30,536 nt of DNA from Arcicella sp043769985 (GCA_043769985.1 JAYVIV010000271.1:1-30536), one strand, 5' to 3'. Shown: positions 14,706 to 24,693, counted from the first letter of the stretch. Notes: a model not told the origin generated them from the sequence alone. Made by a program: numbers and translations.

Positions 14706-15638
14706 ATGAAAATTAAATTATTATCCTTGTTGTGTTTGATGCTATGTTTTGCGACACAAGCCCAAAAAAAGAAGACCAACAAGAAAATTCCTCAGACAAA
14801 AAACGTTGTCATTGATTCAACCGAAATCTTAAATCGAAATCAATTGAATAGTGGAATGCAACAAGCCCAAGATCAAGTGGAAGCAAGTTTGACGGGTAAA
14901 GATAAATTTTCTTCTCAAAATGGAGAAAAACGTTTTTATGATACCTATAAATTATTCCTTCATGCGGGAGAAGAATTAACGGTGGAACATTCCTCGGATA
15001 ATTTTAGGGTGATGTTAGGGTTCAAAACACCGTCGAATAAACAAGAGAATAGCTACGATTCAAAGCCTTATTCTGGGACGAGCTATAATAAGTTTTTTTA
15101 TATAGTTCCCACTACTGGGACTTATACTTTATTGGCAACTTCAATGGATGCAGGACAGTCTGGGAAATATAAAATTCAGAAGACAATTGCCGTTCCAAAT
15201 GCAGTAGAGGCAAAGATTGACCCACAATTCTCTCAGCAATTCAAAGCCTTGACTGCTTCAAAAACTGAGAATTTTAAGAATATTACTGGCGAGAAAATTA
15301 AGAAAGATAAAAAAGATAAGTCAGTAGGGCAGGAGCGTTTCAAGACTGCTTTTGAATTAGTTTCGGGAAAAGCTGGATTGATTTTGCAGGATAATGGAGG
15401 TACAACTTCCAATTATAAATCAATTATTTTTGAATCAGAAAGTGAGGAGGAAGCCAAGCAATATTTCGAGAAAACCAAAAAGCAATTGCAAGTGTTGGTG
15501 AGAAGTTGGATCGAACAAAGTAATTCTGACAATAACTACAGTGCTTCAACTGACAAAGATTTGATTACGATGAGTATTTCTTCGGAAGAAAGAAAGAAAA
15601 AGAAGATGGTTTATTTGGTAAATTTTATTTATAACTAA
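14706..15638 (+). CDS. Secreted protein of unknown function
   Basis: A 310-residue exported protein. MKIKLLSLLCLMLCFATQAQ is a clear signal peptide; the ATG at 14706 was chosen because a TTG at 14649 would bury it behind 19 residues. After a lysine-rich stretch (KKKTNKKIPQTKN) comes a domain about 90-180 whose strands FYDTYKLFLHAGEELTVEHS and FFYIVPTTGTYTLLATSMD resemble bacterial pre-peptidase C-terminal (PPC) beta domains; this is a pattern judgement. The C-terminal third is charged, ending SISSEERKKKKMVYLVNFIY. It is divergent from the dehydrogenase operon, with a 253-nt spacer that could hold promoters for both. No enzymatic motif is seen. Confidence 0.75.
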   Translation: MKIKLLSLLCLMLCFATQAQKKKTNKKIPQTKNVVIDSTEILNRNQLNSGMQQAQDQVEASLTGKDKFSSQNGEKRFYDTYKLFLHAGEELTVEHSSDNFRVMLGFKTPSNKQENSYDSKPYSGTSYNKFFYIVPTTGTYTLLATSMDAGQSGKYKIQKTIAVPNAVEAKIDPQFSQQFKALTASKTENFKNITGEKIKKDKKDKSVGQERFKTAFELVSGKAGLILQDNGGTTSNYKSIIFESESEEEAKQYFEKTKKQLQVLVRSWIEQSNSDNNYSASTDKDLITMSISSEERKKKKMVYLVNFIYN

Positions 15639-15640
15639 AC

Positions 15641-15707
15641 TAATTGTTGAGGTTTGAATTGTCGTAACGTTGAATCAGCAATTCTACAACTCAAACCTCA
15701 ACAATTA
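15641..15707. terminator. Long inverted repeat between convergent genes
   Basis: A 21-bp stem (15641-15661 against 15687-15707) with one mismatch encloses a 25-nt loop. It occupies nearly the whole spacer between the secreted-protein gene (+) and the SDR gene (-). It probably ends transcription from both sides, although it lacks a T-tract in either direction, so it might instead be a repeat element. Confidence 0.6.
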
Positions 15708-15709
15708 AC

Positions 15710-16420
15710 TTACGCTGGCATGGAAGGACGAACCTCAACTTTACTCGGTAATGTCCTTGCTGGCATTTTAATCAAATCTGAAACAATTTGTCCAATATCT
15801 TCTGGTTGAATTTTCCAAGCATCTTTATCAGAAGGGATATGTCCGCCAAACTCTGTAGCTACTGAACCTGGCATGATGGTCGTTACCTTGATTCCGTCCT
15901 TTCTTAAATCAATCATAATCGCTTGCGAAAAGCCCACTACGCCAAATTTAGAGGCATTATACGCTCCACCGTTCGCAAAGAAATTTGTGCCAGCTAAACT
16001 CGAAATCGTAATGAAATAGCCTTTTGATTCTTTCAGAGATTCGTAAGCTGCCTTAATTGAATTGAAAGTTCCCGTTAGATTTATGTCAATGGTTTCTTGC
16101 CATTGTTCTGAGGTGAGTGTCTGAATTGGAGCCATATAGCCTACTCCCGCATTCGCAATTACGTAATCCAATCGTCCCCAATTTGACAAAATCGTTTGTA
16201 CAGCTTTCTCTTGCGAAGCCAAATTTCTAACATCTGATTCGATACCAATGGCAAATCCATCCTTGATTTTGTTCAATTCCGCTGCTGCTTCGTCTGCATT
16301 TGCTTGGGTACGTGAAGTCACCGCTACTCGAATTCCATCTTTAATTAACGCCTCTGCAACGCCATAACCAATTCCTTTTGAGCCTCCCGTAATGAGCGCA
16401 ACTTTTGTTATTTCCGACAT
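15710..16420 (-). CDS. Short-chain dehydrogenase/reductase (SDR)
   Basis: A 236-residue classical SDR, NAD(P)-dependent. The nucleotide-binding motif TGGSKGIG is at 11-18, the structural ANAG at 89-92, N114 in DINLTG, the catalytic serine in TISSLAG (140-141), and the active-site pair Y154 and K158 in YNASK. SRT at 36-38 after the second strand suggests an NADP preference. The substrate is unknown; many close relatives are annotated as 3-oxoacyl-ACP reductase-like or quinone reductases. ATG start. The remains of a Crp/Fnr-type regulator lie divergently just upstream (from 16490), which suggests that this gene was once under its control. Confidence 0.93.
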   Translation of the reverse strand: MSEITKVALITGGSKGIGYGVAEALIKDGIRVAVTSRTQANADEAAAELNKIKDGFAIGIESDVRNLASQEKAVQTILSNWGRLDYVIANAGVGYMAPIQTLTSEQWQETIDINLTGTFNSIKAAYESLKESKGYFITISSLAGTNFFANGGAYNASKFGVVGFSQAIMIDLRKDGIKVTTIMPGSVATEFGGHIPSDKDAWKIQPEDIGQIVSDLIKMPARTLPSKVEVRPSMPA

Positions 16421-16489
16421 GATAGTTTTAGGTTTTGTTTTATAATTTCTTTAAACATTCAACCTCACAGCCATAAAAATAGTTTCTTT

Positions 16490-16679
16490 ATGCTTAGCAT
16501 TGAAAAAATGAGGAATGATTGTTATTTTTGGAAAATATACCTTCCGAAAAATACTTCTTTGATTGAAGAAGGAAAAATTTGCAGCATTTCACATTTTATA
16601 GAGGAGGGTTGTGCGAGGCTTTACACGCATGATACTCAATTAAAATAACGTCACAAGCGGCTATTTCCCTAATTTTTAA
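16490..16679 (+). pseudogene. Truncated Crp/Fnr-family regulator remnant
   Basis: A 52-codon frame from the ATG at 16490 reads MLSIEKMRNDCYF, then WKIYLPKNTSLIEEGKIC and FIEEGCARLYTHD. This matches the start of the cyclic-nucleotide-binding barrel of Bacteroidota Crp/Fnr regulators (typical form: LPKNxxLLxEGxxC ... FIxxGxxRxYY). The frame stops at 16646-16648, but a shifted frame from 16644 continues NNVTSGYFPNF, which corresponds to the family's next strand (VTSWF-like). The rest of the protein, including the helix-turn-helix, is missing, because the next gene's 3' end begins at once. It is therefore a dead fragment, with a frameshift and C-terminal loss, and is divergent from the SDR gene. 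The family assignment is by pattern recall. Confidence 0.65.
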
Positions 16680-19600
16680 TAATCTTTCTAACTAACTTCT
16701 TCTCACCAACGAACACATTTAGAAAATAAATACCTTCATTGTATCTTTCTAAATCTACTTGGTCATGAAAAACTCGAACTTTTGTAGAAAACTCTTTCTC
16801 TATCAGATTCCTACCCAAAACATCAGTAATAACTATTTTTATTTGTTCGGGCGTTTCTATTTCTATATCAATGTTACAAATTGCGGTTGTCGGAATTGGA
16901 TATACTTTCACGAATAAGTTTTCTTCTTCCTGGGTACTTAAAATTAGGACTTCAATTTTTGCCTCTCCTTGAACAGTTCCTATTCCGCAATTATTTTTTA
17001 CTTCACTCAAGGCGTAACTCGTTGTCATTAGGGGATTTACATTCAATAAGTAGGGTGATGAGTTGGCTTTAAAAGTTTTTCCATCAGATAATTTTAATGT
17101 CCAAGGAGAATCGCCAGTTAAACTTATTTTGATTGTTGTTGAATCACCGTAGAAGATTTGATTTTTAGAGGCACTAATTTGTGCAGAGGGAAGTATGAGT
17201 TTCTCATAAACGGTTATTGGTTTTGATACATTTGAACAATAATCACGCTTTAACAAAGCCTTGTATTTCCCAGCCTCACCTACTAAGAGCGAATCAGCGA
17301 AATTGTTTGTTAAAAGAATGTTGTTTTTATACCATTCATAAGTTAATCCCTTTTCTTTACTCGCACTTATTCTTACGGAGTTGTTTGGACAAAATGTTGC
17401 ACTATCACTTGGAGAAATTAAAATTGGAATTTTATTAACGGCAAAATCCAATTCTTTTGAGATGGCTTCACAATTATTATATTTAGCCTTTACAGCATAT
17501 TTCCCTGCTTCTTTCACATTTGTAAGTTGAAAAGCAACTTGATTCTCTATTGTTTTTCCATCTTTCAACCATTGATAAGTAGCATTTTTATAATAGTTGT
17601 TGGTGTTTGCCTTAAACGTAGAACTTTCATCTTCACAACGACTGCCATATTCAGAAATATAAACTGATAGCTCTTTCATATTTATTTTCATTGGTAAACC
17701 TACGCTTCTGCAACCACCTTTATAAGTAGTTTCTAAAGTATAACTGCCTGATTCTTTTGTATAAAAAAAGCTATTTGTTGCATTTGGAATAGCTTGTCCA
17801 TTCTTTTTCCATTGATAATTGAGAGGTCGCAAATCAGTTGAATAATAGGGGTAATTCAATTGAACTGAATCTTGGCAAGTTTGAAAATTTTGGTACGATT
17901 CATAAGGTGTAATTTCAAATTGTTTTCCTTCGATTTTCACTTTTGCAGTATCAGAAATAAAAGCACAAGAAGTATTATCAGAATAAAATATTTTTGTTGT
18001 GTAATGGTAGTTCCCCGATTCACTAACTTTTAATTTAAAAGAACTTTCGATTCCCACATTATTAATTTTTTGCCCATTTTTGAGCCAAGTTATCTCAGAA
18101 TTTGAGCTTCGAACCAACTGTCCGTAAATATTTCGAAATTCACCTTCATTGTTATAGCCTTTATAAAGATCGACAAAACTTGATTCACAGGTATTCGTTA
18201 ATCCATAATTTCTTAAAGTCGCTGGTAGTACTTCCAAAAGTTTAACTTTAATATTATTGGAATAAACCAAACATTGTCCCTCAGACAACCTTAGCTTATA
18301 ATCCCCACTTTCTGTAATTTTTAATAAAGGGCTATTTATATTTTTTATCAATTCTCCATTTCGATACCATTGGAAAATTTTCCCTTGTTTTATCAGCCCT
18401 TTGTCTTGGTCTTTCTGTAAAGAGTCACTTTTCAAAGGTGGAAAATCAGTAAAACTCAGATAGGTTTCTATCCCTTTACAAACTACATAATCACCATTTT
18501 TTAAATCATAGAATGGAGTAATGAGTTGAATGTTTGCTTTTCTATTATCACTAACAATAAGTTTGAATGGGGCGGATTGATTTGTGCATCCACTTTCAGC
18601 TATTTCATAAATATATTCTCCTTGTTTTTGGGCTAAAAAAGCATTTTTATCGGCATCTTTAATGTATTCATTATTAAATTTCCATTTATGGGATAAAATA
18701 ATATTTGGACTTTTTCCTCGGTTCGTTGTGTCAGTAAATAAGTTTATGTTTGTGCCTTCACAAATCGTAAGAGGGCTATTTCCATAATTATTAGTGTAAA
18801 TAGAGGGTTTTAGTATTTCGCCAATTCTTACTGGATATCCATTTGTACGAATCTCTTGCCCACCATCAAAATCCCAAATACTCCCTGCCGAAAATGGGCA
18901 ATTCTGATAGGTATAATTAATCTTATAATTGCCAGTTTCGGTTGCAATATGAGATAAACCATCTGCTTTCTCAATAATTTTATCATTATTTGTCCATTGA
19001 ATATCCGATATTTCATTTTGAGAATAACGATTGAAATTGAAAGTCAATTTACTTGATTTACAAGCTAATCTATCCCCTAAGATATCAACATAAGGGGCTT
19101 GAACGGTTCTTAAAGAATTGGTATAATTTGTGATTTCACTATAAATATTATCAGAAGATTTAATGTAGTAATTTACTCCATAAGGGCTGTAAGGATGGTC
19201 TAATTTGATTTGAATGGGGCTTTTTATTCCTTTACCCAGCACAATTGTTTCTCCAGATTCCACAAGCACTCCATAGACGGTAAAAGTTGTATTTGTCTCA
19301 AATTTTCCTGTGGTTTTGAAAGGAATATCTATCAAAACACCGCTACAACGGGGCTGAGTATTTATTTCATTTAATGATATTGATTTACAGTCAGCTGATT
19401 TGTTTAGGGTAACTTTTACAGAATCGTTTACTGGGCAACCACTAAAATACGATTGGGCCGTGATTTGATAATATCCTTCCTTTGAAGCATCCATTTTATC
19501 AAGAATAGACAGTTTTTTGTAAGGATTATTCGGTTCTAAATAGTGTACTTTCACTATATAATCTTCTGGAATATTCTTCTTTATTTTTTCTGTTTGATAG

Positions 19601-22600
19601 ACGAATGCGTATTCAGTTGAATCTGTAAATTTTGTTTCAACATCAACTAAGGCGCTTGCTCCCTCACAGACTGATATATTTTTGTTAGGCAGAATAAGGC
19701 TAATGGGGTCGCTTTTTTCAAGGGTTAATATTGTTTTGCTCAAACATCCCAAAGTATTTGTAAGCGTTAATTCATAATCTCCTGTAATCTTTTGTGTTGT
19801 TTTTGTTTTCACAAAAGGATTTAATTTGTTGGAAATAAACCCATTCGGTCCTTTCCAACTAAAAGAATTGAAATTAGCGTATTCGATTCCCTGATAAGGC
19901 TTTAAACTAATAGAATCTTGTTTACAAAATGACTGCTTCTGAGAAGTTAGGTAGGTGATGGATTCGCTCAATTCAATAACGATTTGTGCTTTCTCAAGGC
20001 AACTATCAATGCTCATAAGCGTAAGTTCATAAGTCCCTGCCAATGACTGGTTTGATTGTGCCTTAATTACTGGCGATGACTCTTTTGCAGTAAAATTATT
20101 GGGGCCTGTCCATGCGTAAGAGATAACATTTCTTTTGTCTATGTCAGTTGATGGATTTAATTGGAAATCTTTGATTCTGTCACAATAAACAATCTTTTGA
20201 GGAGAATAAACTCTTACTTTTTCATTAATTTTCACGGAAGTAGTGCCATTTGCTTTACATCCGCTTATGGTTCTGACATTCAAGCTATAGGTGCCAACTT
20301 TATCAGAAGAAAAATTTTGAATGGTAGGCGTTTTTTGAGTAGAAGTAAAATTGTTGGTTCCAGACCAATTATACTGTGTGATTCGCTGAGGTGAACTCCA
20401 AGCATAAAAGAGCGATGGTTGAACGTCTGGGAGTTTTATCGTTTTTTTTCCACCACAAACTTCTATGTTTGCAACTTCTATTTTTGTAATAGCTTGTACA
20501 TTTAAACTTCTATTAGATTTTCCTGTGCATCCTTCTACGGTTCTATATTCAAAAGTATAAACACCTGAATCAGAAGGTTTTAGCCCAAACATAAACGAAT
20601 CGGAAGTCGTACTCAAAAATCCATTCGGTCCAGTCCACTTAGTTTCTACAAATGAGCTATTTATTTCACCGAATGAATCAAAATAATAACCCTCGCATCT
20701 ATTTCTGGTAGAATTTTCTGATAAAGTATGTTGTGGCGTTTTTATTTCCACGGTTGCAGATGTTCTACATCCTACAGGGTTGGAATCTATAACCGTATAG
20801 ATTCCAGCATTGGTCTCTTTAATATCAGAAAGCGTAATGGTTTGTAGCGTAGATTTAAAACCATTGGGACCAGTCCATTTTACATTCCTACCATAAGCAC
20901 AAAGGATATCAATTGTTTTGCCAACACAAGCTGATATGATAGAAGGTGCTTCAATACCCATATTTGTGATCCTAATTTCTTCTGATTCATTATTACAATA
21001 ATCGCTTTGAGTTGTTACTTTATATACTCCTCCGCCTGTAACCAGAAAAGTGGTCAGATTATCATATTTAGGTTGAATTTGAAAGTTTTCAGACCAACTG
21101 AATTTAGTGTTTTCAACATTTTCAACCTTGATTCGGGTTTGCTCATTTTCACAGCCAACAATTGAAATTTTGGGCTTTTTAACAACTTCTTTTAGCGTAA
21201 CAGTATAGCTTGAACTTGTAATAGAACATTTGCTTGATACCAACTGACAATCATATACTCCCGCCTCCATGGCATAATATTCTCTTGAAAATTCTCCATT
21301 GGGGTTTTTAATGGGATTTCCATTGAGTCGCCAGATAATTTTAACACTCTCATCAGAATCAAACCTAATAATATCTTCGCTAAGATGTAACCGTACCTTC
21401 GAACCTTTGCAAAGAATAGTGGAGATTTTAGTATTATCATCCTGTAAATTCAGTCTAAAAGGTATCAGATTTATATTTACTTTATCGGATATTGCCTGAC
21501 AATCTTTTCCTATAACCTTCACTTGATAAGTAGGATTACTTGAAGATTTTGCACACTCACTCCCCGAAACAAAACTGCTATTTCTCTCTGTTTCTATTCC
21601 AAATTCTTCTTTCCACAAATATTTTGAGGGATTAGGAATATTGGTTTTAGCAGAGATGTTTTTACCAAAAAAAGTTGCATTAATTATAACATTTTCACTT
21701 TGAATAATGGCATTTTCTGTATTCCCAACTTTTATATACACCGAGTTTTTTTTAGAATCATACACACATGATTGTACAAATGTTTTGAAACTATAACGTC
21801 CAGATTTTGTAACTCCTACCGTTGAGGATGAATTGATTAAAGTATCGTTACGAAACCAATTAGAAGCGTTTTGGGAATATAAAACCACATTTGAGCCTTT
21901 ACATATCTGAACAGTATCTTTTGTTAAATCTGCAATTCCATCTACTACTTTTATGGGTGCTAAGGCTTTTGAGTTGGCAATAAAGTTGATTGGGTCTGAA
22001 AAAATAACACATTCATTCAGTGAGGTCTTCAGTTGATAAGTGCCTGTTTTTTGAGGATAATGGTACGGCTGTGTACCGATTGTACCGATTGCTTGTCCCT
22101 CACGCAACCAATTCAAATTTAGATTATCATACTTTACATTTTTTGTTTGAAAATAAGTTGCTCCAATGCACCCTTCTATTTTGTCGCCATTTTTAGGAAT
22201 ATTGGTTGAAATGTCAGAAGTGAGGTTTTTGAAATCCAGTACAGCAAAGATTTTGTTGGTATCTTCAATTTCATAATCACAATTGCCCACTTTGATTTTA
22301 ACAGTATAAGTACCATCTTGAGTAACTTTCAGAATATGAGAATTGCTGCTTGGAATAGCAAGCCCTCCTCTAAACCACTGATAAGAAGCATTTTTAACAG
22401 AGTCAGTGGCAAACACCACCTCATTCGTGTTGCAAATAATCAATGTAGTGTTATAAGGATTAAAGTAATTATTTCCTAAATCATCTTTTTTAATTACATA
22501 TTTCTTGAATTGATAGGGACAGTCGGGATTTACGGAATTTATAGTCAGGTTGCTTGTATTTGCACATTTAGACTCATTGTCTTTAACCGAAAGAGCATAA

Positions 22601-23064
22601 TTTCCTAAATCCTTACTCGTAAAACCATTGATTTTTATATTCGATGAGGTACTCGAAAAGGCGTTAGCATTACTCCATAAATAAGTATATTGAAGATTAT
22701 TCTGTGAATTTATGTTGGAATAAATATGCAGATTATTTCCAGCAATGGAAAAAGAAAGTGTGGGTGAAATTTTGGAATATAATTTCACCCTGAAAGGCAT
22801 ATTTATTGTATCTCTTGATGAAATAAAGGATACGATATAATCTCCTCCATTTAGATAATTAACCTTCTTAATGATTGGATTTTGTTCAGTAGAGATGAAA
22901 TTGTTCGGACCTTTCCAGAGATAACGTTCAGCACCTTCCGCCTTCAAATTAAGGTCTTCGCCTTCACAAACCATTGTTTTAGCCGTGAATTTTTGAGAAA
23001 AAGATTTAAAACTTAGAATAGTTAGTAAAAGTAGAATTGCTGAATTAGTGATTTTTCTTCTCAT
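16669..23064 (-). CDS. Giant secreted Ig-like repeat protein with T9SS sorting domain
   Basis: A 2131-residue exported protein. Residues 1-24 form a signal peptide ending KSFSQ. The body consists of roughly 20 immunoglobulin-like beta domains of two kinds. Type A carries W(T/K/S)GPN(G/N)FxS then a GxYxL strand; examples are near residues 50, 728, 808, 901, 985 and 1070. Type B carries Wx(R/K)NGxxI then ESGxY, as in WYRNGELIKNINSPLLKIT and WLKDGKTIENQVAFQL, and is found mainly before about 650 and after about 1400. Most domains hold paired cysteines. The C-terminal 75 residues, from about VKVYPIPTTAICNIDIEIE to GEKKLVRKIIKN, are a type A T9SS sorting domain (Por secretion tail). No catalytic domain is evident. 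It is probably a cell-surface or released adhesin-like protein, transcribed alone. Confidence 0.92.
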   Translation of the reverse strand: MRRKITNSAILLLLTILSFKSFSQKFTAKTMVCEGEDLNLKAEGAERYLWKGPNNFISTEQNPIIKKVNYLNGGDYIVSFISSRDTINMPFRVKLYSKISPTLSFSIAGNNLHIYSNINSQNNLQYTYLWSNANAFSSTSSNIKINGFTSKDLGNYALSVKDNESKCANTSNLTINSVNPDCPYQFKKYVIKKDDLGNNYFNPYNTTLIICNTNEVVFATDSVKNASYQWFRGGLAIPSSNSHILKVTQDGTYTVKIKVGNCDYEIEDTNKIFAVLDFKNLTSDISTNIPKNGDKIEGCIGATYFQTKNVKYDNLNLNWLREGQAIGTIGTQPYHYPQKTGTYQLKTSLNECVIFSDPINFIANSKALAPIKVVDGIADLTKDTVQICKGSNVVLYSQNASNWFRNDTLINSSSTVGVTKSGRYSFKTFVQSCVYDSKKNSVYIKVGNTENAIIQSENVIINATFFGKNISAKTNIPNPSKYLWKEEFGIETERNSSFVSGSECAKSSSNPTYQVKVIGKDCQAISDKVNINLIPFRLNLQDDNTKISTILCKGSKVRLHLSEDIIRFDSDESVKIIWRLNGNPIKNPNGEFSREYYAMEAGVYDCQLVSSKCSITSSSYTVTLKEVVKKPKISIVGCENEQTRIKVENVENTKFSWSENFQIQPKYDNLTTFLVTGGGVYKVTTQSDYCNNESEEIRITNMGIEAPSIISACVGKTIDILCAYGRNVKWTGPNGFKSTLQTITLSDIKETNAGIYTVIDSNPVGCRTSATVEIKTPQHTLSENSTRNRCEGYYFDSFGEINSSFVETKWTGPNGFLSTTSDSFMFGLKPSDSGVYTFEYRTVEGCTGKSNRSLNVQAITKIEVANIEVCGGKKTIKLPDVQPSLFYAWSSPQRITQYNWSGTNNFTSTQKTPTIQNFSSDKVGTYSLNVRTISGCKANGTTSVKINEKVRVYSPQKIVYCDRIKDFQLNPSTDIDKRNVISYAWTGPNNFTAKESSPVIKAQSNQSLAGTYELTLMSIDSCLEKAQIVIELSESITYLTSQKQSFCKQDSISLKPYQGIEYANFNSFSWKGPNGFISNKLNPFVKTKTTQKITGDYELTLTNTLGCLSKTILTLEKSDPISLILPNKNISVCEGASALVDVETKFTDSTEYAFVYQTEKIKKNIPEDYIVKVHYLEPNNPYKKLSILDKMDASKEGYYQITAQSYFSGCPVNDSVKVTLNKSADCKSISLNEINTQPRCSGVLIDIPFKTTGKFETNTTFTVYGVLVESGETIVLGKGIKSPIQIKLDHPYSPYGVNYYIKSSDNIYSEITNYTNSLRTVQAPYVDILGDRLACKSSKLTFNFNRYSQNEISDIQWTNNDKIIEKADGLSHIATETGNYKINYTYQNCPFSAGSIWDFDGGQEIRTNGYPVRIGEILKPSIYTNNYGNSPLTICEGTNINLFTDTTNRGKSPNIILSHKWKFNNEYIKDADKNAFLAQKQGEYIYEIAESGCTNQSAPFKLIVSDNRKANIQLITPFYDLKNGDYVVCKGIETYLSFTDFPPLKSDSLQKDQDKGLIKQGKIFQWYRNGELIKNINSPLLKITESGDYKLRLSEGQCLVYSNNIKVKLLEVLPATLRNYGLTNTCESSFVDLYKGYNNEGEFRNIYGQLVRSSNSEITWLKNGQKINNVGIESSFKLKVSESGNYHYTTKIFYSDNTSCAFISDTAKVKIEGKQFEITPYESYQNFQTCQDSVQLNYPYYSTDLRPLNYQWKKNGQAIPNATNSFFYTKESGSYTLETTYKGGCRSVGLPMKINMKELSVYISEYGSRCEDESSTFKANTNNYYKNATYQWLKDGKTIENQVAFQLTNVKEAGKYAVKAKYNNCEAISKELDFAVNKIPILISPSDSATFCPNNSVRISASKEKGLTYEWYKNNILLTNNFADSLLVGEAGKYKALLKRDYCSNVSKPITVYEKLILPSAQISASKNQIFYGDSTTIKISLTGDSPWTLKLSDGKTFKANSSPYLLNVNPLMTTSYALSEVKNNCGIGTVQGEAKIEVLILSTQEEENLFVKVYPIPTTAICNIDIEIETPEQIKIVITDVLGRNLIEKEFSTKVRVFHDQVDLERYNEGIYFLNVFVGEKKLVRKIIKN

Positions 23065-23172
23065 TGTTCAAATTTATTAGTGTGGTCTTTAATTTCCTTT
23101 TCCAAAGCTTCTTTTTAATAAAATTTTGAGGTACGCTCAAAGTAGTTTTTTGATTCAAGACATTGAAATGAA

Positions 23173-23216
23173 AAGATGAAAAGAATTCATACTTTTAAAA
23201 TGAATCCCTTCATCTT
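23173..23216 (-). terminator. Probable stem-loop downstream of the permease gene
   Basis: Reading either strand, AAGATGAA and ATTCAT segments pair with ATGAAT and TTCATCTT around an unpaired internal bulge and a 9-nt loop. It lies 22 nt beyond the permease stop codon. No convincing T-tract follows, so this is a weak call. Confidence 0.4.
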
Positions 23217-23238
23217 GATTCGGGCAAAATTATACAAT

Positions 23239-24693
23239 TTAGGCATCCTTCTTCTTCCAAAGATAAAAAACAGGCACACCCAATGCCACAATGCCAACGC
23301 CAATCCAAGAAGGTACTGGCTTGTAAATTAATAGATTAACACACAAGGCTACGGCAAAAAACAAGTAGATGGCTGGAATAATTGGATAACCAAAGGCTTT
23401 GTATGGTCTTGGGGTATTGGGCTGTTTTTTTCGGAGGATAAACACGCCCGCAATGGTCAAAATATAAAAAACCAAAATGGCAAAAACGGTATAATCCAAT
23501 AAGTCGCTATACGTACCCGTCAAACATAACAAACACGCCCAAAAACATTGCATAATCAAAGACGCTGCTGGAACGCCTTTTGCGTTTAACTCTCCCGCTT
23601 TTTTGAAGAAAAGATTGTCCTTTGCCATAGCATAATACACTCTCGCTCCCGACAAAATAATGCCATTGTTGCACCCAAACGTGGAAATCATGATGAAGAT
23701 TGCCATAATAATTGCGGCAGGATTACCAAAAATCATCTCAGCAGCCGCCGTTCCCACACGGTCATTGGTGGCAAACATAATACCTCTTCCGATGGTGTCA
23801 ATTGCGTTGGCTTGTCCTTGTACTGGGAGTAAAGTTAAGTAAGCAATGTTGGCTAAAATATATAGAAAACTAACGGTTAAAGTGCCATACAAAAGACTCA
23901 AAGGAATGTCTCTTTTTGGATTTTTCATTTCGCCCGCCGTGTAGGTAACGTTGTTCCAAGCGGATGATGAAAATAATGGACCAATTAAGGCTAAACCCAT
24001 TGCTGACCATAAACCGATACCTGAAAGATATTTATAGTCTAATATTTTGCCAGTCACTTTATCCCATTGAATAGCCACAGGACTCCAGAAATCTAAGTTA
24101 TTGATTTCCCACATTCCTTTTCCAGAGGTTAGACCTACATAAATTCCCAAAACTGCCAAACTCAACAACGCTCCAATTTTGGTGGTGGTGAAAATTAACT
24201 GCACCAATTTTGCATTTTTAACGCCTTGAATATTAATGAAAGTAAGCAACAAAATTAAAGCAATTGCCAAAAGTTGCTGGGTATTGAAAAACAGAAAACT
24301 GTGTTCCGTTCCGATATAATCTGGTAAAAGTACGCCCGTATATTTGGCAAAAGCCACAGCAACGGCCGCAATTGTACCCGTTTCGATGACCAAGAACGTA
24401 GTCCATCCGAACAGAAAGCCAACCAAGGGATTGTACGCCTCCCGTAGATATACGTATTGTCCGCCCGCTTTGGGCATCATACCAGCGAGTTCGCCGTAGG
24501 AAAGTGCTGATATTAAGGTGATTACGCCCGTGATAATCCAAGTGAGTAACAAATAACCAGGCGAGCCTAAGTTGCGGGTAACGTCGGCAGAGACGATAAA
24601 AATTCCTGAGCCAATCATTGAGCCAATCACAATCATGGTGGCATCAGTCAGGGACAATTCTTTTTTTAATTCTTGAGGGTTTGATTCAGTCAT
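23239..24693 (-). CDS. APC-superfamily amino acid permease
   Basis: A 484-residue inner-membrane transporter with about 12 hydrophobic helices. Helix 1 has the substrate-binding unwound motif GSMIGSGIFIV; helix 2-3 has ALSYGELAGMMPKAGGQYVY, which is the conserved amphipathic signature of the L-type/AdiC-like branch. Later helices include SSAWNNVTYTAGEMKNPKRD and FGCNNGIILSGARVYYAMAK. It likely exchanges or imports amino acids across the cytoplasmic membrane; the substrate is undetermined. I chose the ATG at 24693, giving about 15 residues before helix 1. Another ATG at 24762 would add 23 residues (MLLNTKIHKFLRKFTFHSIQ...) and start 5 nt from a repeat element, which seems less likely but cannot be excluded. 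Single-gene unit. Confidence 0.93.
   Translation of the reverse strand: MTESNPQELKKELSLTDATMIVIGSMIGSGIFIVSADVTRNLGSPGYLLLTWIITGVITLISALSYGELAGMMPKAGGQYVYLREAYNPLVGFLFGWTTFLVIETGTIAAVAVAFAKYTGVLLPDYIGTEHSFLFFNTQQLLAIALILLLTFINIQGVKNAKLVQLIFTTTKIGALLSLAVLGIYVGLTSGKGMWEINNLDFWSPVAIQWDKVTGKILDYKYLSGIGLWSAMGLALIGPLFSSSAWNNVTYTAGEMKNPKRDIPLSLLYGTLTVSFLYILANIAYLTLLPVQGQANAIDTIGRGIMFATNDRVGTAAAEMIFGNPAAIIMAIFIMISTFGCNNGIILSGARVYYAMAKDNLFFKKAGELNAKGVPAASLIMQCFWACLLCLTGTYSDLLDYTVFAILVFYILTIAGVFILRKKQPNTPRPYKAFGYPIIPAIYLFFAVALCVNLLIYKPVPSWIGVGIVALGVPVFYLWKKKDA

Noticed and set aside
24233..24541. 102-residue minus-strand open frame inside the permease gene
   Set aside because: Overlaps a well-supported 12-helix transporter in another frame and has no recognisable features.
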